Positions 50,843 through 63,566 of a stretch of DNA of 64,000 nucleotides are shown here, piece by piece. This DNA is from Azadirachta indica (lineage: Eukaryota > Streptophyta > Magnoliopsida > Sapindales > Meliaceae). The position numbers and the translations under genes are program-made. A model generated the notes under the pieces. That model worked only from the letters and a program-made list of their open reading frames with translations. It was not told where the DNA came from and searched no databases. Location of the stretch: the NCBI GenBank assembly GCA_022749755.1, contig CM040451.1, positions 10,057,871 through 10,121,870 on the forward strand, written 5' to 3'. Position 1 is the first letter of the stretch. Each line of letters begins with the position of its first letter.

Positions 50843-52091
50843 TTTCTATTTTCGGAAAATCATATTGTTTTTTGAAGGGATGACTTTTCAATGTCCTCAA
50901 TTATTGCACTTTGCTGTAGAAAGCATGACGAGGCTTCCCAAAAGGGTTGTTGTCGGTACAAGTAGACTTGAAACAGGATTAATTTGCCATTCTCATTATT
51001 GTGCACTCTAATTTGTTTTAACAGTACACTACAAAGCGTGGTCCATTTCTGATGAACTGTGCATTATTGGTCTTTCTTGTAGGTCCATATTTCTGCATTC
51101 TTGGCTCATTTAGAAGACTAGTAAAAGTCTTCATTTAGAATACTAGTGAAAGTCTTCTGAAAAGTGTCCTTACAAGTTGGCAGTCAATTAGGAAGTGATG
51201 TGAGTTAATGCAGGCTTTTCCAAGTTTGGATAAGACTTCAAGGGTGACTCTCTGCGCCAGATTGATAAGTTTATCTGAACTGTCTGATTCTTACCATTCT
51301 CGATACCGTCAAGAACACGCTAAATTGCGTCTGTATTATGCAACTTGCCTGGTGTGAGATCTGGCTCTGTGACTGTCAACCTCAATGGAATTGTCATCTT
51401 GGGAGTTTTCTAAAACCATAACTATGATACCTACTTGAACTTCTCCTTTTCTTGATAAATTAACTTGGCCAAGGTGAATTTCTTTTAATAATATGAATGA
51501 ACAAAAGTAAGAAACTTAATGATTAATAAAATACTGTAAATCATAATAAAAAAAATTGACATAAACCCAAATTTTTCTGCAAAATGATATATCTACGCGT
51601 AATTCTTTACTGATACCAGTGGGCCTTCGCTTCAATTGATCTTTTTAGACTAGCAGAATTCTTCTAACCAAGCAAAAAGTTAACTCGGAGTAGTTGAAAG
51701 GAATTTAAGAAGCTTAGTGGTGATTTCTTGGCTCATTTAACCTGTAAGATTAGCTAGAACGGTAATTAAATTGATGGTGAAGTTGACGATTAGCAATGAC
51801 TTGGAACCAAAAAAGAAAAAGCAAGAGGCTAAAACTAAGAGTAGTTAAAAAGACCAAAATGACGTGTTTCATTTGATACGCGAGGAAGTCCTTGAGGACA
51901 CAATTATTGCAGCACCGTAGCTACACGAGGCACCAGTTTTTTTTCGATTAACAACAAAACATGTCGATGTATTGTTCAGAAAATTAAGGCCAGGCGTTCT
52001 CAATTGTTATAACGTAGTACAGAACTATAATTATGCAAGTATCTTAAACAAGACACTTAAGCATAAACTTGCTTCAATGAACTCTTCAAGT
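50843..52091. other. Intergenic, upstream of B8
   Basis: No gene is seen. 51575-51790 resembles 63785-64000 (shared ATGATATAT.TACGCGT, then CAGTGGGCCTT/CAGTTGGCCTT, then AGCAGAATTCTTCTAACCAA). The latter lies upstream of psi-B10, so this is a duplicated upstream block. A small imperfect repeat of AGACTAGTAAAAGTCTTC lies near 51113-51162. Confidence 0.55.
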
Positions 52092-52348
52092 TTATCGAGG
52101 AACTAGCTCAGTGATGGAAGCTTCAATCCACCGAAAATTGACCGGAGCTGCTTTTAGATTGATCAGACGCTATAAATTCTAAATTATCCTGCCGCTTCTT
52201 TCTAGTGTGCATTAAGAATGCAGGTTGAGTGGCAGTGGCAGGGAGACAGAGCTACTGTTAAGCATCAGAGCAACTGAAACCATGGTTTGTCTATTTGTAG
52301 TAATCAGATGTGGATATATCTCAAAATTTCACTACTGGAACCAGCACT

Positions 52349-52692
52349 TGTTGAAGGAAATGGGCTGCCTATGCCATTAAAGTCAAGCAAACACTTAAGA
52401 CAAGTCCAAGAGCCAACACTCACCTGGCCCAAACTGAAGAGCCCAACAACTGCCAACTCACAGTAGAAGACAAGAAACCAGTACAATGCAGCTGCAGAAT
52501 CAGCTACTGCTGTGATCGTATGCATAGCAATTGCAAAAATTTCAGATGGATTTTTGAGGGTGATGACTGCACAGTTCACCTAGATTAGGATAGGCCAACT
52601 TGTAATCGGTACACTAGGGTTTCCTTATCTGAAAAGACCTAGCTATAAATAGATTTCTTTATACATGCAATTCTTAAGCTGCAGTGCCAAGC
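52349..52692. mobile_element. Foreign segment between exons 6 and 7 of psi-B9, LTR-like
   Basis: It starts TGTTGAAGGAAATGGGC and ends TTAAGCTGCAGTGCCAAGC. A CTATAAATAG box lies at 52644-52653, followed by TTTATACATGCAA. It resembles the outer part of an LTR. Host sequence on both sides of the intron is missing, so a plain insertion does not explain it. No target duplication was found. Confidence 0.4.
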
Positions 52693-53318
52693 GTTCTTTT
52701 GATCACTGATGATTTCCAAGACTAGCACGCCGGAACTAAACACATCTGACTTCACGGAGAAATGCCCTTGCTTTACATATTTTGGAGCCATATACCCACT
52801 GAAAATGGTAATATGTCCACATAATCAATCTATTATACTTAAACCAAAGAATACAAAGTTCATCTTTAATTACGTATACTGACAAAGTTCCAACAATTCT
52901 ACTTGTACCGCCTTGACCAAACATGAAGTTATCCACGCTTGAATTGGGACGAACTCAAACATAAGAAGCCTTTCTGTTCCTTCAATGCAGAAACCTAGAA
53001 GTCTAACCAAATTTCTGTGTTGAAGCCTGGCTATCAAGAGGACATAATTTTTAAATTCAAGTTCTCCCTACGCAGAATTTTTAGACAGCCTCTTAACTGC
53101 TACTTCCCGTACTTGTGGAAGCTTACCCTAAAAGTCATATTCAAAGAGGTAAATGCCAAATGACTCGAGTAACAGTTGGTATTCTATTTCATGTGTTAGG
53201 GGCTAATTGAATAGCGTATGACGCATGGAAAATCCATACCTGCCCATGCAATTGCTTCTTTTGATTCGAAGAGTTGATCATCATACCATGAATTTTGAAA
53301 TTAACACAGCTAGCATAA

Positions 53319-54070
53319 TGTTGGGATAAGATAACAAAAACAATTGCAGAAATACACCAATTACCTTATCCTCTCTTGCGTGAACTTAATAGAAAATAAA
53401 CAAATAGAACAACAAAAATCTTAGACAGCAATCACATCATCAACAAAACAACCATAACACAATCAATTTTAATGTAAAAATCCTCACAAATATGAGGAGT
53501 AAAAACCACAGAATTGTAATCCACTTAAAATCTCTACTATAATCAAATAATGAGAATACTATTTAGGTAGAACTAGAGGTACATGTTTACAACATTTTTT
53601 AAATCACACAATCTTGACAAACAATCAAATTTTACAAAAAAATTAGAAAGAGTTCAAGAAAATATCACCAAAATAGTGGCTTAACTTACAACTACAAAAT
53701 CTAGAGAAAGAAAGTTTCAAATCTGATTTCGACTGTTCAGAATTTAGTACTCTAAGTCAAAAAGTTGTTGGTAAAATTTCAGCTCAATCGGACCACAAAT
53801 TGACTACCGATCAGCCACTTAATCAAAACTGTTCTGAATTTACTATTCTTCCTCTCTCTCGTGAACAGTATCCACTCTCTCTAAAACGATACACAGTAAC
53901 CATTTTCTCTCTTTAACACACACACACACACACATATATATATTACAACAAAAGTTAAAATATTAAATCTTACTTGAGAAAAGATCAAAATGTCTTTTGA
54001 TTAATTAGATGTAGTCACTATTAAAGAAAAATTTGAGTCATCTCCACAAAAGAGGAAACCCAACCTAATA
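53319..54070 (-). repeat. 3' LTR of the copia element
   Basis: 752 bp aligning with 58071-58837 and with the solo LTR at 40478-41246. Contains a (CA)n(TA)n run near 53919-53942. Confidence 0.9.
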
Positions 54071-54099
54071 AATCTTCCCTTTTCCGACTATGTAGAGGG

Positions 54100-57000
54100 A
54101 GTTGCCAACCCAACATTTGAACAACAAACTTCAAGTTTTTCCTTTGAAAGAATCTTAGTTATTATATCAGAGGCATTGTGATCTGTATGAATTTTTTCAA
54201 GCTCAAACATATTATTGTTAAGAGCATCTCTCAATTAATAATATTTTACATCAATATGTTTTGATTTTGCATGAAAAGAGGAATTCTTATTCAAATGAAT
54301 TGCACTCTGATTATCACAAAATACCATGTATTGCTGTTGCTTGAAATCAAGCTCCTGTAAAAACCTCTTCATCCACAATAATTCTTTGCATGCTTTAGTC
54401 ACTATAATGAATTCTGCCTCTGCAATAGAAAGTGCAACACATTTTTATAGCCTTGATTGCCATAATACAACTCCGCTTGAAAGTGTAATCAAGTAACCCA
54501 TAGTGGACTTTCGAATATTGACATCTCTAGTCATATTTGAATCTGTATAGCCAACTAACATAGGTTCTCCACTTCCAAAGGTGAGTTTGAAATCGGAAGT
54601 ATTTCGAAGATATCTCATAATCCACTTTACTGCATTCCAATGCTCTCTTCCTAGATTAGATAAAAATCTAATAACAACACCAACTGTATGAGCTATGTTC
54701 GGTCTTGTGCATACCATCACATACATTAAGCTTCTAACTGCTAAAACATAAGAAACTCTTTTCTTGTCTTCCTTCTCTTTATCTGTTATAAGAGACTGCT
54801 TGGTACTTAACTTAAAGTGTGTAGTAAGAGGAGTGCTAACCATTTTAGCGTTGCTCATATTAAACCTTTCAAGTACCTTTTCAATGTAGTGTTCCCGTGA
54901 TATACACAACTTCTTACTTGCTCTATCTCAATGAATTTGAATGCCAAGGATTTGTTTTGCTGGCCCTAAATCCTTCACAGCAAAAGATTTGCTCAACTAC
55001 TTCTTTAATTTGTTCATTCTAAAAGCATTCCTACTAACAATCAACATGTCATCAACATAAAGTAACAATATAATAAAATCATCATCAGAGAATTTTTATA
55101 CAAAAATAGAATGGTCAGAAGAAGTTTTTCGGTGTCCTTACCCCCCTATAACTAATTCAAACTTCTTATACCATTGTTTTGGTGCCTGTTTCAAGCCACA
55201 GAGACTTTTCTTCAACTTGCACACATAATCTTCTTTTCTATTTATTCTGAAACCCTCTGACTACTCCATATAAATTTCTTTATCCACGTCCCCATGTAGA
55301 AAAATAGTCTTTACATCTATCTACTCTATCTCCAAATCAAGACTAGCTGCTATACCTAATATCACATGAATGAATGACATCTTGACAACGGGAGAAAAAA
55401 TTTCATCAAAGTCAACACCTTTCTTTTGGCTAAATCCTTTGATAACTAATCTAACTTTGTATCATGGCTGTGAGGTATGTTCTTCTTGTTTCACTTTGTA
55501 CACCCATTTGTTCTTCAAAGCTCTTTTACCCTTAGGTAATTTTACCAACTCAAATGTGTGATTTTCATACAGTGACTTTATCTCATCTTGCATGGCATCA
55601 ATTCACTCTTTCTTGTGTTCACTTTCCATTGCTTATGTGTAACATTCAGGCTCTCTCTCATCAGTTAATAACACATATTCACTCGCAGGATATCGTGTGA
55701 AGGACTATCGGTTTTTGGTGGATCTTCTAAATGAAGCATCTAACGAAACCTTTGATGTAGGTAACCGATCCTAAACATCATCATCAATCTCAACCTATGT
55801 ACGAGTGTCAATATCACTTATACCATGCTGTGCTGGAACATGTGTAGGAGGAATTGGATCCAAGTTCATCAATACATCACTATATTGAGGCATTGCTTTT
55901 TTTGACTTCTCAATATCCTGTATAGTTTGGTCTTTCATAAATACAGCATCCCAACTTCTTATAAGTTTCTTTTGCATTAGATCATAAAACTTGTAGCCAA
56001 ACTCATCTTGACCATAATCGAGAAATACACACTGTCTTATCTTAACATCAAGTTTAGACCTCTCATATTTGGAAATGTGCACAAACGCTTTATATCCAAA
56101 AATACACAAATGATCATAAGTAACATCCTTTTCTGACCAAACTTTATATGGAACATTAAAATTCGAAGGAACACACGGTGTAAGATTCAATACATGTAAA
56201 ATTGTATTCAAAGCCTCTTCACAAAAAGATATTGGCAATTGTGCTTATGAAAACAAACATCTCACTTTTTCAACTAGTGTTCGATTCATCCTCTCAGTTA
56301 GCCCATTTAATTGAGGAGTCTTCGGAGGTGTCTTTTGATGACGAATTCTTAACTATTTGTAATATTCATCAAATGATCCTCATTATCAGTTCTAATGCAT
56401 TTCAACTTCTTCCCAGTTTGTCTTTCAACTAACGCCTGAAACTATTCGAACATATCTAGTACTTCATCTGTTCTCTTCAATGTATAAACCCACAACTTTT
56501 TTGAGTGATCATCTATAAAAGTCACAAATTAGAGAGCACCATCAAGTGTTTTTGTTTTCATAGGGCCACAAACATCAGAGTATACTAGTTTGAGTATATC
56601 TAATTTTCTCAATGGTAGAGATGTCCTGAAGGCAGTCCTAGTTTGCTTCCCTGCCAAAGCAATGAACACACTTCTTCAAAAATTCATTTTTCAACATTTT
56701 TCTTGGTCAAAACATTCAAACCCTTCTTACTTATGTGACCAAGTCTTCTATGACATAACTTAATTATATCTTTACTTTTCATTGTATTGATACTACTGTC
56801 TGCAATCTTTACTTACATAAAGTATAATGAAGAACATTTCTTTTCTCGGGCCACAATCATGGAACCTTTACTAAGTTTCCATTTACTACGACTAAAGTTA
56901 TTGGAGAAACCCTCATCATCAAGTTTACCCGCAGAAATCAAGTTCAAACGAATATCAGGAATATGCTTAACATTTTTCAACAGTAACATCGTGCCATTAT

Positions 57001-58050
57001 TAGTCTCCAAGGACATATCTCCTATGCCTATGATTTTAGTTAAGCCATTATTTCCAATCTTAACATTTCCAAAATCACCGGATATATAAGATGTAAAAAA
57101 TTCCCTTCGCAATGTAGTATGAATGAAGGTACCACTATCAATTACCCAATTGGTCTCATAGCACACAATGTTGACAAAATCATCATCTTACATAATAAGG
57201 AAGTCATTTATAACAGTAGCAACTCTGTCATCATCACTACTGTAATCATTTTTCTTTTCCTTTCTTTTATCCTTCTTGTTGTCTCGCTTGAGCTATTAGC
57301 ATTACTTTTTTATATGCCCTTTCAAACTACACTAATAGTATTCAATATTGGCAAACTTGTTAGTCTTGCCTTTACTTTTATCTCTGTTCTTTAGACCTCT
57401 ACTTTTACTCCTTCCCCTCTTTTCTGTGACTAAGATATTTGACTCTGAAAAACCCTGTGACTTTCTTCTATTCTCTTTATTTATAACACTATTCTTAGCC
57501 AATTTCATAGTGATAATACCATCAAGAGCTGAGTTAGATAATGACATTTTAAATGTCTCATATGAGTCCGGTAATGTGCTTTAAAGGCATAACCCTTATA
57601 CTTCATCTTCAAATTTGATGTTCATTCTAGCCAACTGATTAATTATTCCTTAAAATGTATTTAAGTGATATGTTATAGGTTTTCCATCCCGATATTTCAA
57701 GTTCATCATTTTCTTTATCAAAAATAGTTTATTATTCTCAATTTTTTTGGCATACAACTCTTCAATCTTGTTTCATAAAGAATTTGCATCTGTCTCTCTG
57801 CTGATGTGATTCAAACATTGTCATCTACCCATTGTCTGATATACCCATACACTTGATGATGAAGCAACTTCCATTGTGCATCTGTTTTATTATCGGGTTT
57901 TTGTTTTTCAAATACCAATAAGTAATAATCTTTCACATATAAAAAATCCTTCATCTTTCCCTTTCATAAATGATAATTTGCACCATTCAAATTAACTATT
58001 CTACTTGTATTAGCTTCTTTTTTTCAACATAAGGTAGAAAACAAATATAA
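54100..58050 (-). pseudogene. Degenerate copia gag-pol
   Basis: On the minus strand: a gag region with a damaged zinc knuckle (C-SLKG-H-IKK-x-C near 57.3 kb). Protease has WVIDSGTFIHTT in a frame at 57166-56813. A GAG-pre-integrase stretch HRRLGHISKK lies near 56.74 kb. An integrase C-terminal part (frame 56238-55795) has GYKAFVHI and CVFLDY..DEFGYKFYD. Reverse transcriptase has YVDD at 55048-55059. The C-terminal part of pol continues in a frame at 54909-54445, with the RNase H motif CDNQSAIHLNKN near 54.3 kb. Numerous stops separate these parts. Confidence 0.85.
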
Positions 58051-58070
58051 CCAAAACTCTGGTACCATTT

Positions 58071-58837
58071 TGTTAGGATAAACTAACATAAAACAATTTA
58101 AAAGTACAACAATTACCTTATTCCCTCTTGCGTAAATTTAATAGGAAATAAACAAATAGAGTAATAATTTTGGGCACAAAATTAATTCTTGAACAGCAAC
58201 CACGTCATCAACAAAACAACCATAACAAAATCAATTTTAACGTGAAAAACCTCCCCCATGTAAGGAATAAAAACCACAAGACTGTAATCCAACTAAAATC
58301 TCCACTATAATCAAATAATGGGAATACACAAGTTCTCTCTAATTAAAACTAGAGGTATACGTTTATAATATTTTCAAAATTATACAATCTTGACAAACAA
58401 TCAAATTCTACAAAAAAATTAGAGAGAGTTCAAGAAAACATCACTAAAATGGTGGCTTAATTTCTAACTACAAAATCTAGAGAAAGAGAGCTTCAAATCT
58501 GATCTCTACCGTTTAAAATTTAGTCTTCTGAATTAGGAAGTTGCTGGTAAAATTTCAGCTAAATCGGACAACAAATTGACCTATGATTAGTTACTTAATA
58601 AAAGTTGTTTCGAATTTACTATTCTGCCTCTCTTTCGTTTCGTGAATAATATTCGCTCTCTCTAAAACAATAAACAGTAACCATTTTCTCTCTTTAACAC
58701 ACACACATATATTATATCAAAAATTAAAATATTAAACATACTTGAGAAAAGATTAAAATGTTTTTAAGCTAATTGAATTTATCACTATTGAAGAGAAATT
58801 TAAACCATCTCTACAAAGGAGAAAATGCAACCCAATA
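58071..58837 (-). repeat. 5' LTR of the copia element
   Basis: 767 bp; outer end CCCAATA, inner end TGTTAGGATAAA next to the primer site at 58057-58067. Confidence 0.9.
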
Positions 58838-59100
58838 TATAAAATTCTGGAGAAATATCTCCTTTGTAGAGCATAAGACCATAAACTTTGTCGGCATCTT
58901 TGCCAGTGGTGACAATGTAGTATCCACCGTTTACAATTGCATAAGTAGCGAGAGATAACAGAAAGAGATTGCGACTTTTACCGTAAATTTCCCGTGGTGT
59001 AACATTTGATCTATCCTATGATACTATTGATATTTATAAAGATACAAGAAACGAGAGAAAGCAAATTCATAAAAACTTTTGCATGGTTACAGATTCTCGT

Positions 59101-60151
59101 GTCTTCTTAACCAGTTGAAGAGTCACGAAAAGAATAACCAACGTACTATACTTTACAGATTGCCGGAGTGGGCTTTCATCACTTCTACACGCATATATAT
59201 TGCTTGTGATGAGTGGTGCAGTGCAATATTTCTCTTTTTGCAATAGTAAACAACAATTGCTTGTTTTCAACTTTGTGCTGCTGTTGTAACAAAAAAAAAA
59301 ATCTTTTCTATCTATAAAACATATTACCGAAAACAAGTTTAAATTATTTTTATATTGACGGGAAAATCATTTTATCTTGGCTGATCAATATGTTTCCACA
59401 AAATTAGCAGCGGCTGAAGTTTATTCATACTTTTCTTCTCTTGTAAGAATATCTGGAGAGACTGCATCCAGTTGTATGTGGACTAATCATATATCCAGTA
59501 TTCTCGAAAAGTATTTTCTAATCATGGCACAACAAAATTCAAATTTAACTTCAAATTTTATGATGATGAACGAATTGCGTGAGATACAATATAGTAGAGT
59601 GGATATAACATTCTGTACTCTATTATAAAGGACATTATTTTAAATCATTTTTATGTTTTATTGACTTTCATTCATCGAAATTTCTCTGCATTAAGTACAG
59701 AAAGCACAACAGATTATGACACTTCTGAGTGTGAGACGATGAGCAGCCAAACAAGTCGCCCACTGAAAGGCCAAACAAACATGTCTGTTGACGATGAACT
59801 ACGCGCACAACGAATTGTTTTTCACAAAATCAATAGAACGACATATTTCCCCACCCCTTACCCATAAAATTAGACAAACTACGAACCTATTCTTTGCAAT
59901 AGTTATCAACGAAAATATATATGTAATAATAATTTTTATATTAGAGAAGTACCATTCTTTAAGACACAGCTTCCATCCTCTGAAACCACTGAAGCCCAAT
60001 TATATAAGTAAGAATACTTTTAGGTTACTTACCGAAGCCTCAAAATATAGTTGCTTCTAATCAGGTCCTGAGTGTTGTTAATTACCCAGTTGTAGGAACA
60101 CAAATGAATGAAATCACATTACAGAAGAGATCAAGCATAATCAAAAACATG
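59101..60151. other. Intergenic between psi-B9 and psi-B10
   Basis: The first ~110 bp repeat the B8 upstream region (50717-50830). The remainder contains only short open frames without family resemblance. I see no gene. Confidence 0.5.
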
Positions 60152-63100
60152 TTATCGAGGATCTAGCTCAAAGATTGAAGCCTCATTCACTGTAAATTAA
60201 TTGATCAGACTTGCGTTTAGACTTTAATTTAGAATTGTCCAGCTCCGTAGTAGTGCGTATAAAAAATGCATGTTTCGTGGTTACTGGGAGAGAAAGAGAG
60301 CAACTACTAAGCATCAGAAGAACTGAAGCCATGGTTGGTCTGTCAGCTTCATTTTAGTGAACACATAGCAACCTGAAGGATACATTTCATCATTTCACTA
60401 CTTGAGCCAACCCTCAAAACAAGATCAATTAGATTTAAAGCTCTCCCTTCCCTCCAGCTTTCCAACGCCTGCAAAAATTTTATGATGTCGACATAAAACG
60501 TTAGGGATTTCCATCTGATTTTTACAATTTTATGATCATAGTCTAGTTCAAAATGGAAAAATCGAAAAGTGATTTTGTGATATTCACGTTAGAAGGTTCC
60601 CTGTCTCCTTTCCATTACAGAAACATGTATTCCTTTGGCCACTAATGATTTCCAAGACTAGTACATCGAAACTGAAAACATCAAACTTGATTGAGTATTA
60701 CCCTCGAATTGCAAACTTAGGAGCTGTTGTGTTTCGATCACAACCAACTAGGGATAAAACCAGAAATAACCTCAGATCATCAGAAGACCCAGTGGCAAAA
60801 TTAGCAAAATTACCTTCTAGTACAGAATCATCAAGACAATCAAGAATCTAAACAAGTTAAACACATGAATAACTTCCAGAAGAAAGACAGATCACTTTTC
60901 CATTCAAATATTTTTTCATGTACAATGTTTACAGGTCTTAATTTTATACTTAGCTCCACAGGATTCACAGTAACAGAAAAACCAACTCAGTTAACTGACT
61001 GAAAACCTCTTTTTTAACTGAGTCCTAACTGACTTATCCAATTTTCAGTTTTAACTAATTACCTTCTTGCCAGCTAGAGAAGATACTGATGCATCTTGGC
61101 TGCAAACCCTGGTATAAAACTGAATTGAAGTAAACTAAGTCAGAATTTGGAATCACACTTAATAGGAGCCATAAACCACCTGAAAATAGTAATTAGTTAA
61201 TCTGTAGGATTATGTTTGAGTCACAGAGTTATCAAAATTGCACGGTTTGATGCATGAATTCATTATGTTTATTCATTCTCGCATATACTTACAGGGTTCC
61301 CACGATTCTTCGTGTATTGGCTTGACTTTGATCCATTTCAAATAACTTGGCCATCCCAAAATCTGAAATTTTTGGATTCAAGTTTGCATCTAGAAGAATG
61401 TTGCTCGCTTTAAGGTCACGATGGATGATCCGCAATCTAGAATCTTCGTGAAGGTAAAGCATTCCTTGAGCTATGCCCTCGATGATTTTGTATCGCGTTT
61501 CCCAATCTAATAGCAAACGCTTGATTGTATCCGGAGGCAAATTCACAAAAGGAAAAGAACTTAAATGGATTGAAGGGTAATACATATGACCAAGCAATGA
61601 ACAAGTTACCAGAATTAAAGGTGTATATTCTTATGAATAAAAAAGTAGATAACTATTTCAGTATGAAAGATGAAATCTAATTTTAAAAACAAGAAGAAGG
61701 AGAGGAAGGCAGCGTGAAGCCATACCAAATATGGAGTTATCTAGGCTTCATTTGGGTACAAACTCATAAATGATAAGCCTTTCATTTCTTTCCATGCAGA
61801 AACCCAGAAGCCTAACCAAATTCCTGTGCTGAAGCCTGGCCACTAAGAGGACTTCATTTTTAAATTCCATTTCTCCCTGTCCTGAATTTCTAGACAGCCT
61901 TTTCACTGCTATTTGCTGCCCATCAGGTAGCCTTCCCTGAAACCATATTAAGAAAAATAAAAAAACAGAAGAAAACTATTGGAATTGCCTTTGAGGAATT
62001 CAAATTTTGTCTTCAACGCATTTTGATTTTCAGTTTCTGTTTTTCAAATACCAAGAAAACAGCACCAAATCCACCTTCTCCAAGCTTATTTGCAATGGAA
62101 AATTATCTGTCGCAACTCTGATGGTGTTAAAAGTCGAATCGGAAGGATTCTGCTGTCTCAACTTCATTGACAAATTAATAACATTAACAAGTTAGCACAT
62201 AGATATGCCAATTCATAACTGAAATAAAAATAATCAATCGTCCTTTTGGGAAAACACACTCAAAAGAGCTTGTAATGTTGATGAAAGTCTTAAGAGTTTT
62301 TGTTCTCATTGTTGCAACTCTTATATCAGACTTAATTGAAGCGTACTTAAAGATAAACCAGCTTAAATTAAATTGATAGAGATGTTTGAAAAAAATGGTA
62401 TAAACCTGTCGGCTGCCCCTTAATTCTGATATCTGGCCTTGGCTTCCTCCTCCTTAGAAGGACAAAAATGAAGGTAACTGACATGAAAATAATTGTTGAA
62501 ACAACAATCACAATGGTTCCAGTTGCAATGCTTCCTTGATCATCTGCACAAAACAGACAAATTTAAATTATGTTACGTTACGAACAGAGATTAGTGTTGG
62601 CTACAATTCAGCTTGTGGACCATTGCTTTAATCGAGAGCACTTCATACAAAAATTTGAAAGTAGTAAAGAAGGTTCAGCAAAAGAAATCTGCAGGTACAG
62701 TAGAAAAAGAGGCAGAAAACAGAGAATTATTATACGACATTTGCACTACCCTTCACTGGTTAAAAGTTCAAAGTGGACTTACCAGGTGTGGTGTTACTTA
62801 AAGGCGGAGGAGGAGTAGCAGAAGCTGCTGGAAGAGATGACTGTGCCGTATTATTGGCAATAGCATCATAAAAACAAATCCCAGCGAAAAATACAGTTAG
62901 GTCTCTGGACAAAACCTCCTTGTTTCCCATGGCAACAACTCTGAAATTCAGCCACAGATTGACTTAGACAAATGTCACAATTACTCTTGGATATGTCTGA
63001 AGAGTACACTGCATTAGAGCATATATATTCGAAAATGATGACAAGTTTGAGCCTAGAAGAGCCTGAAGAAGCTTTGATCACCAATTGATCCATCAAATCT

Positions 63101-63566
63101 CCCAAATTTGGTCAAACTGCATCAAACTGGTTGTGATATTACCTGTATTATAGCCTTCATTCATAGGATTCAGCTCCAGTATTCCATAAAAAGAGCGGTT
63201 GGCATAGCGAATAATGCAGGGAGGATCCGCTCCCTATGAAATTGCTTCATTCTCGTTTGGGCACTTCGTTGTAATAGCTTGAATAGCAGAACCAACGCAG
63301 CTGGAACAAGTTTCTGGAGAAGAATCTCCTCGGCAAAGCGCAAGTGCATAAACTTTTTTGGGTTCTTGGCCAACCGTGACCGTGTAAAAACCACCATTTA
63401 CTGATACACTAGAAGCCAGAGATGAAAAGATATGATCGAGGTTTCTGCCGTAAGCACTGTTGGCTGTGAAGTTTCCTCCGTCGTAACAATATTCATGCTC
63501 TTGGGCAGTGGTAAGATCCATGTTGGTAAGAAGGAAAACAAGGCAAATTGATAAAAGCCATTTCAT
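60152..63566 (-). pseudogene. psi-B10: CRK pseudogene
   Basis: Start at 63566 (MKWLLSICLVFLLTNMDLTTA signal peptide, then QEHEYCYDGGNFT). Exon 1 (63566 to ~62796) has TAG at 63234-63236 in place of the Trp of AISWG. A further base is lost after QIW, and a deletion removes the segment before the second Cys motif (C.SDISKSN-C-DI-C). Exon 2 (~62544-62407) keeps the membrane segment. Exon 3 (~62174-62059) is shifted. Exon 4 (~61937-61725) has TGA at 61748-61750. Exon 5 (~61528-61291) is open with HRD and DFG, but its acceptor AG is lost. Exon 6 is interrupted by an insertion (60725-61163). Exon 7 (~60469-60152) ends LDPR. Closest to B7. Confidence 0.9.
60725..61163. mobile_element. 439-bp insertion in exon 6 of psi-B10
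   Basis: Host sequence is repeated on both sides: AGGAGC at 60719-60724 and 61164-61169, and the reading through GGAGCC resumes exactly. The insert starts TGTTGTGTTTCGATCACAAC and ends CACACTTAAT. It carries a TATAAAAC stretch near 61112. A solo LTR or short non-autonomous element is likely; the ends are not canonical TG..CA on both sides. Confidence 0.6.

Larger units (their letters stand above)
53319..58837 (-). mobile_element. Ty1/copia retrotransposon, degenerate
   Basis: LTRs lie at 53319-54070 (3') and 58071-58837 (5'), with outer ends TGTTGGGATAAG and CCCAATA. The target duplication is CATAA (53314-53318) and TATAA (58838-58842), with one mismatch. The primer site on the minus strand is TGGTACCAGAG (58057-58067). 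A polypurine tract abuts the 3' LTR (complement of 54071-54085). The gene order is copia-type: gag, protease, integrase, reverse transcriptase, RNase H. All genes carry stops and shifts, so it cannot move by itself. It inserted into exon 1 of psi-B9. Confidence 0.93.
52092..59100 (-). pseudogene. psi-B9: CRK pseudogene split by a copia element
   Basis: A relative of B8 with homologous sequence upstream (ACCAGTTGAAGAGTCA, CCAACGTACTATA). The start codon is mutated to ACG (59098-59100). Exon 1 occupies ~58843-59100 and ~53200-53318, interrupted by the copia element. The 3' part of exon 1 and exons 2 and 3 are deleted. Exon 4 (53127 to ~52918) is fused directly to the last bases of exon 5 (FMFG then [10 protein letters not shown]), losing the catalytic loop. 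Exon 6 keeps 52798 to ~52693. A ~344-bp foreign segment (52349-52692) replaces the junction to exon 7, which survives at ~52348-52092 and ends LVPR. No function is possible. Confidence 0.9.

Noticed and set aside
57119..57584. Plus-strand hydrophobic frames across the copia gag
   Set aside because: They are antisense to gag (Lys- and Ser-rich on the true strand), which creates false hydrophobic stretches.
59377..60060. Possible small genes between psi-B9 and psi-B10
   Set aside because: No signal peptide, domain, intron border pattern or paralogous copy supports them.
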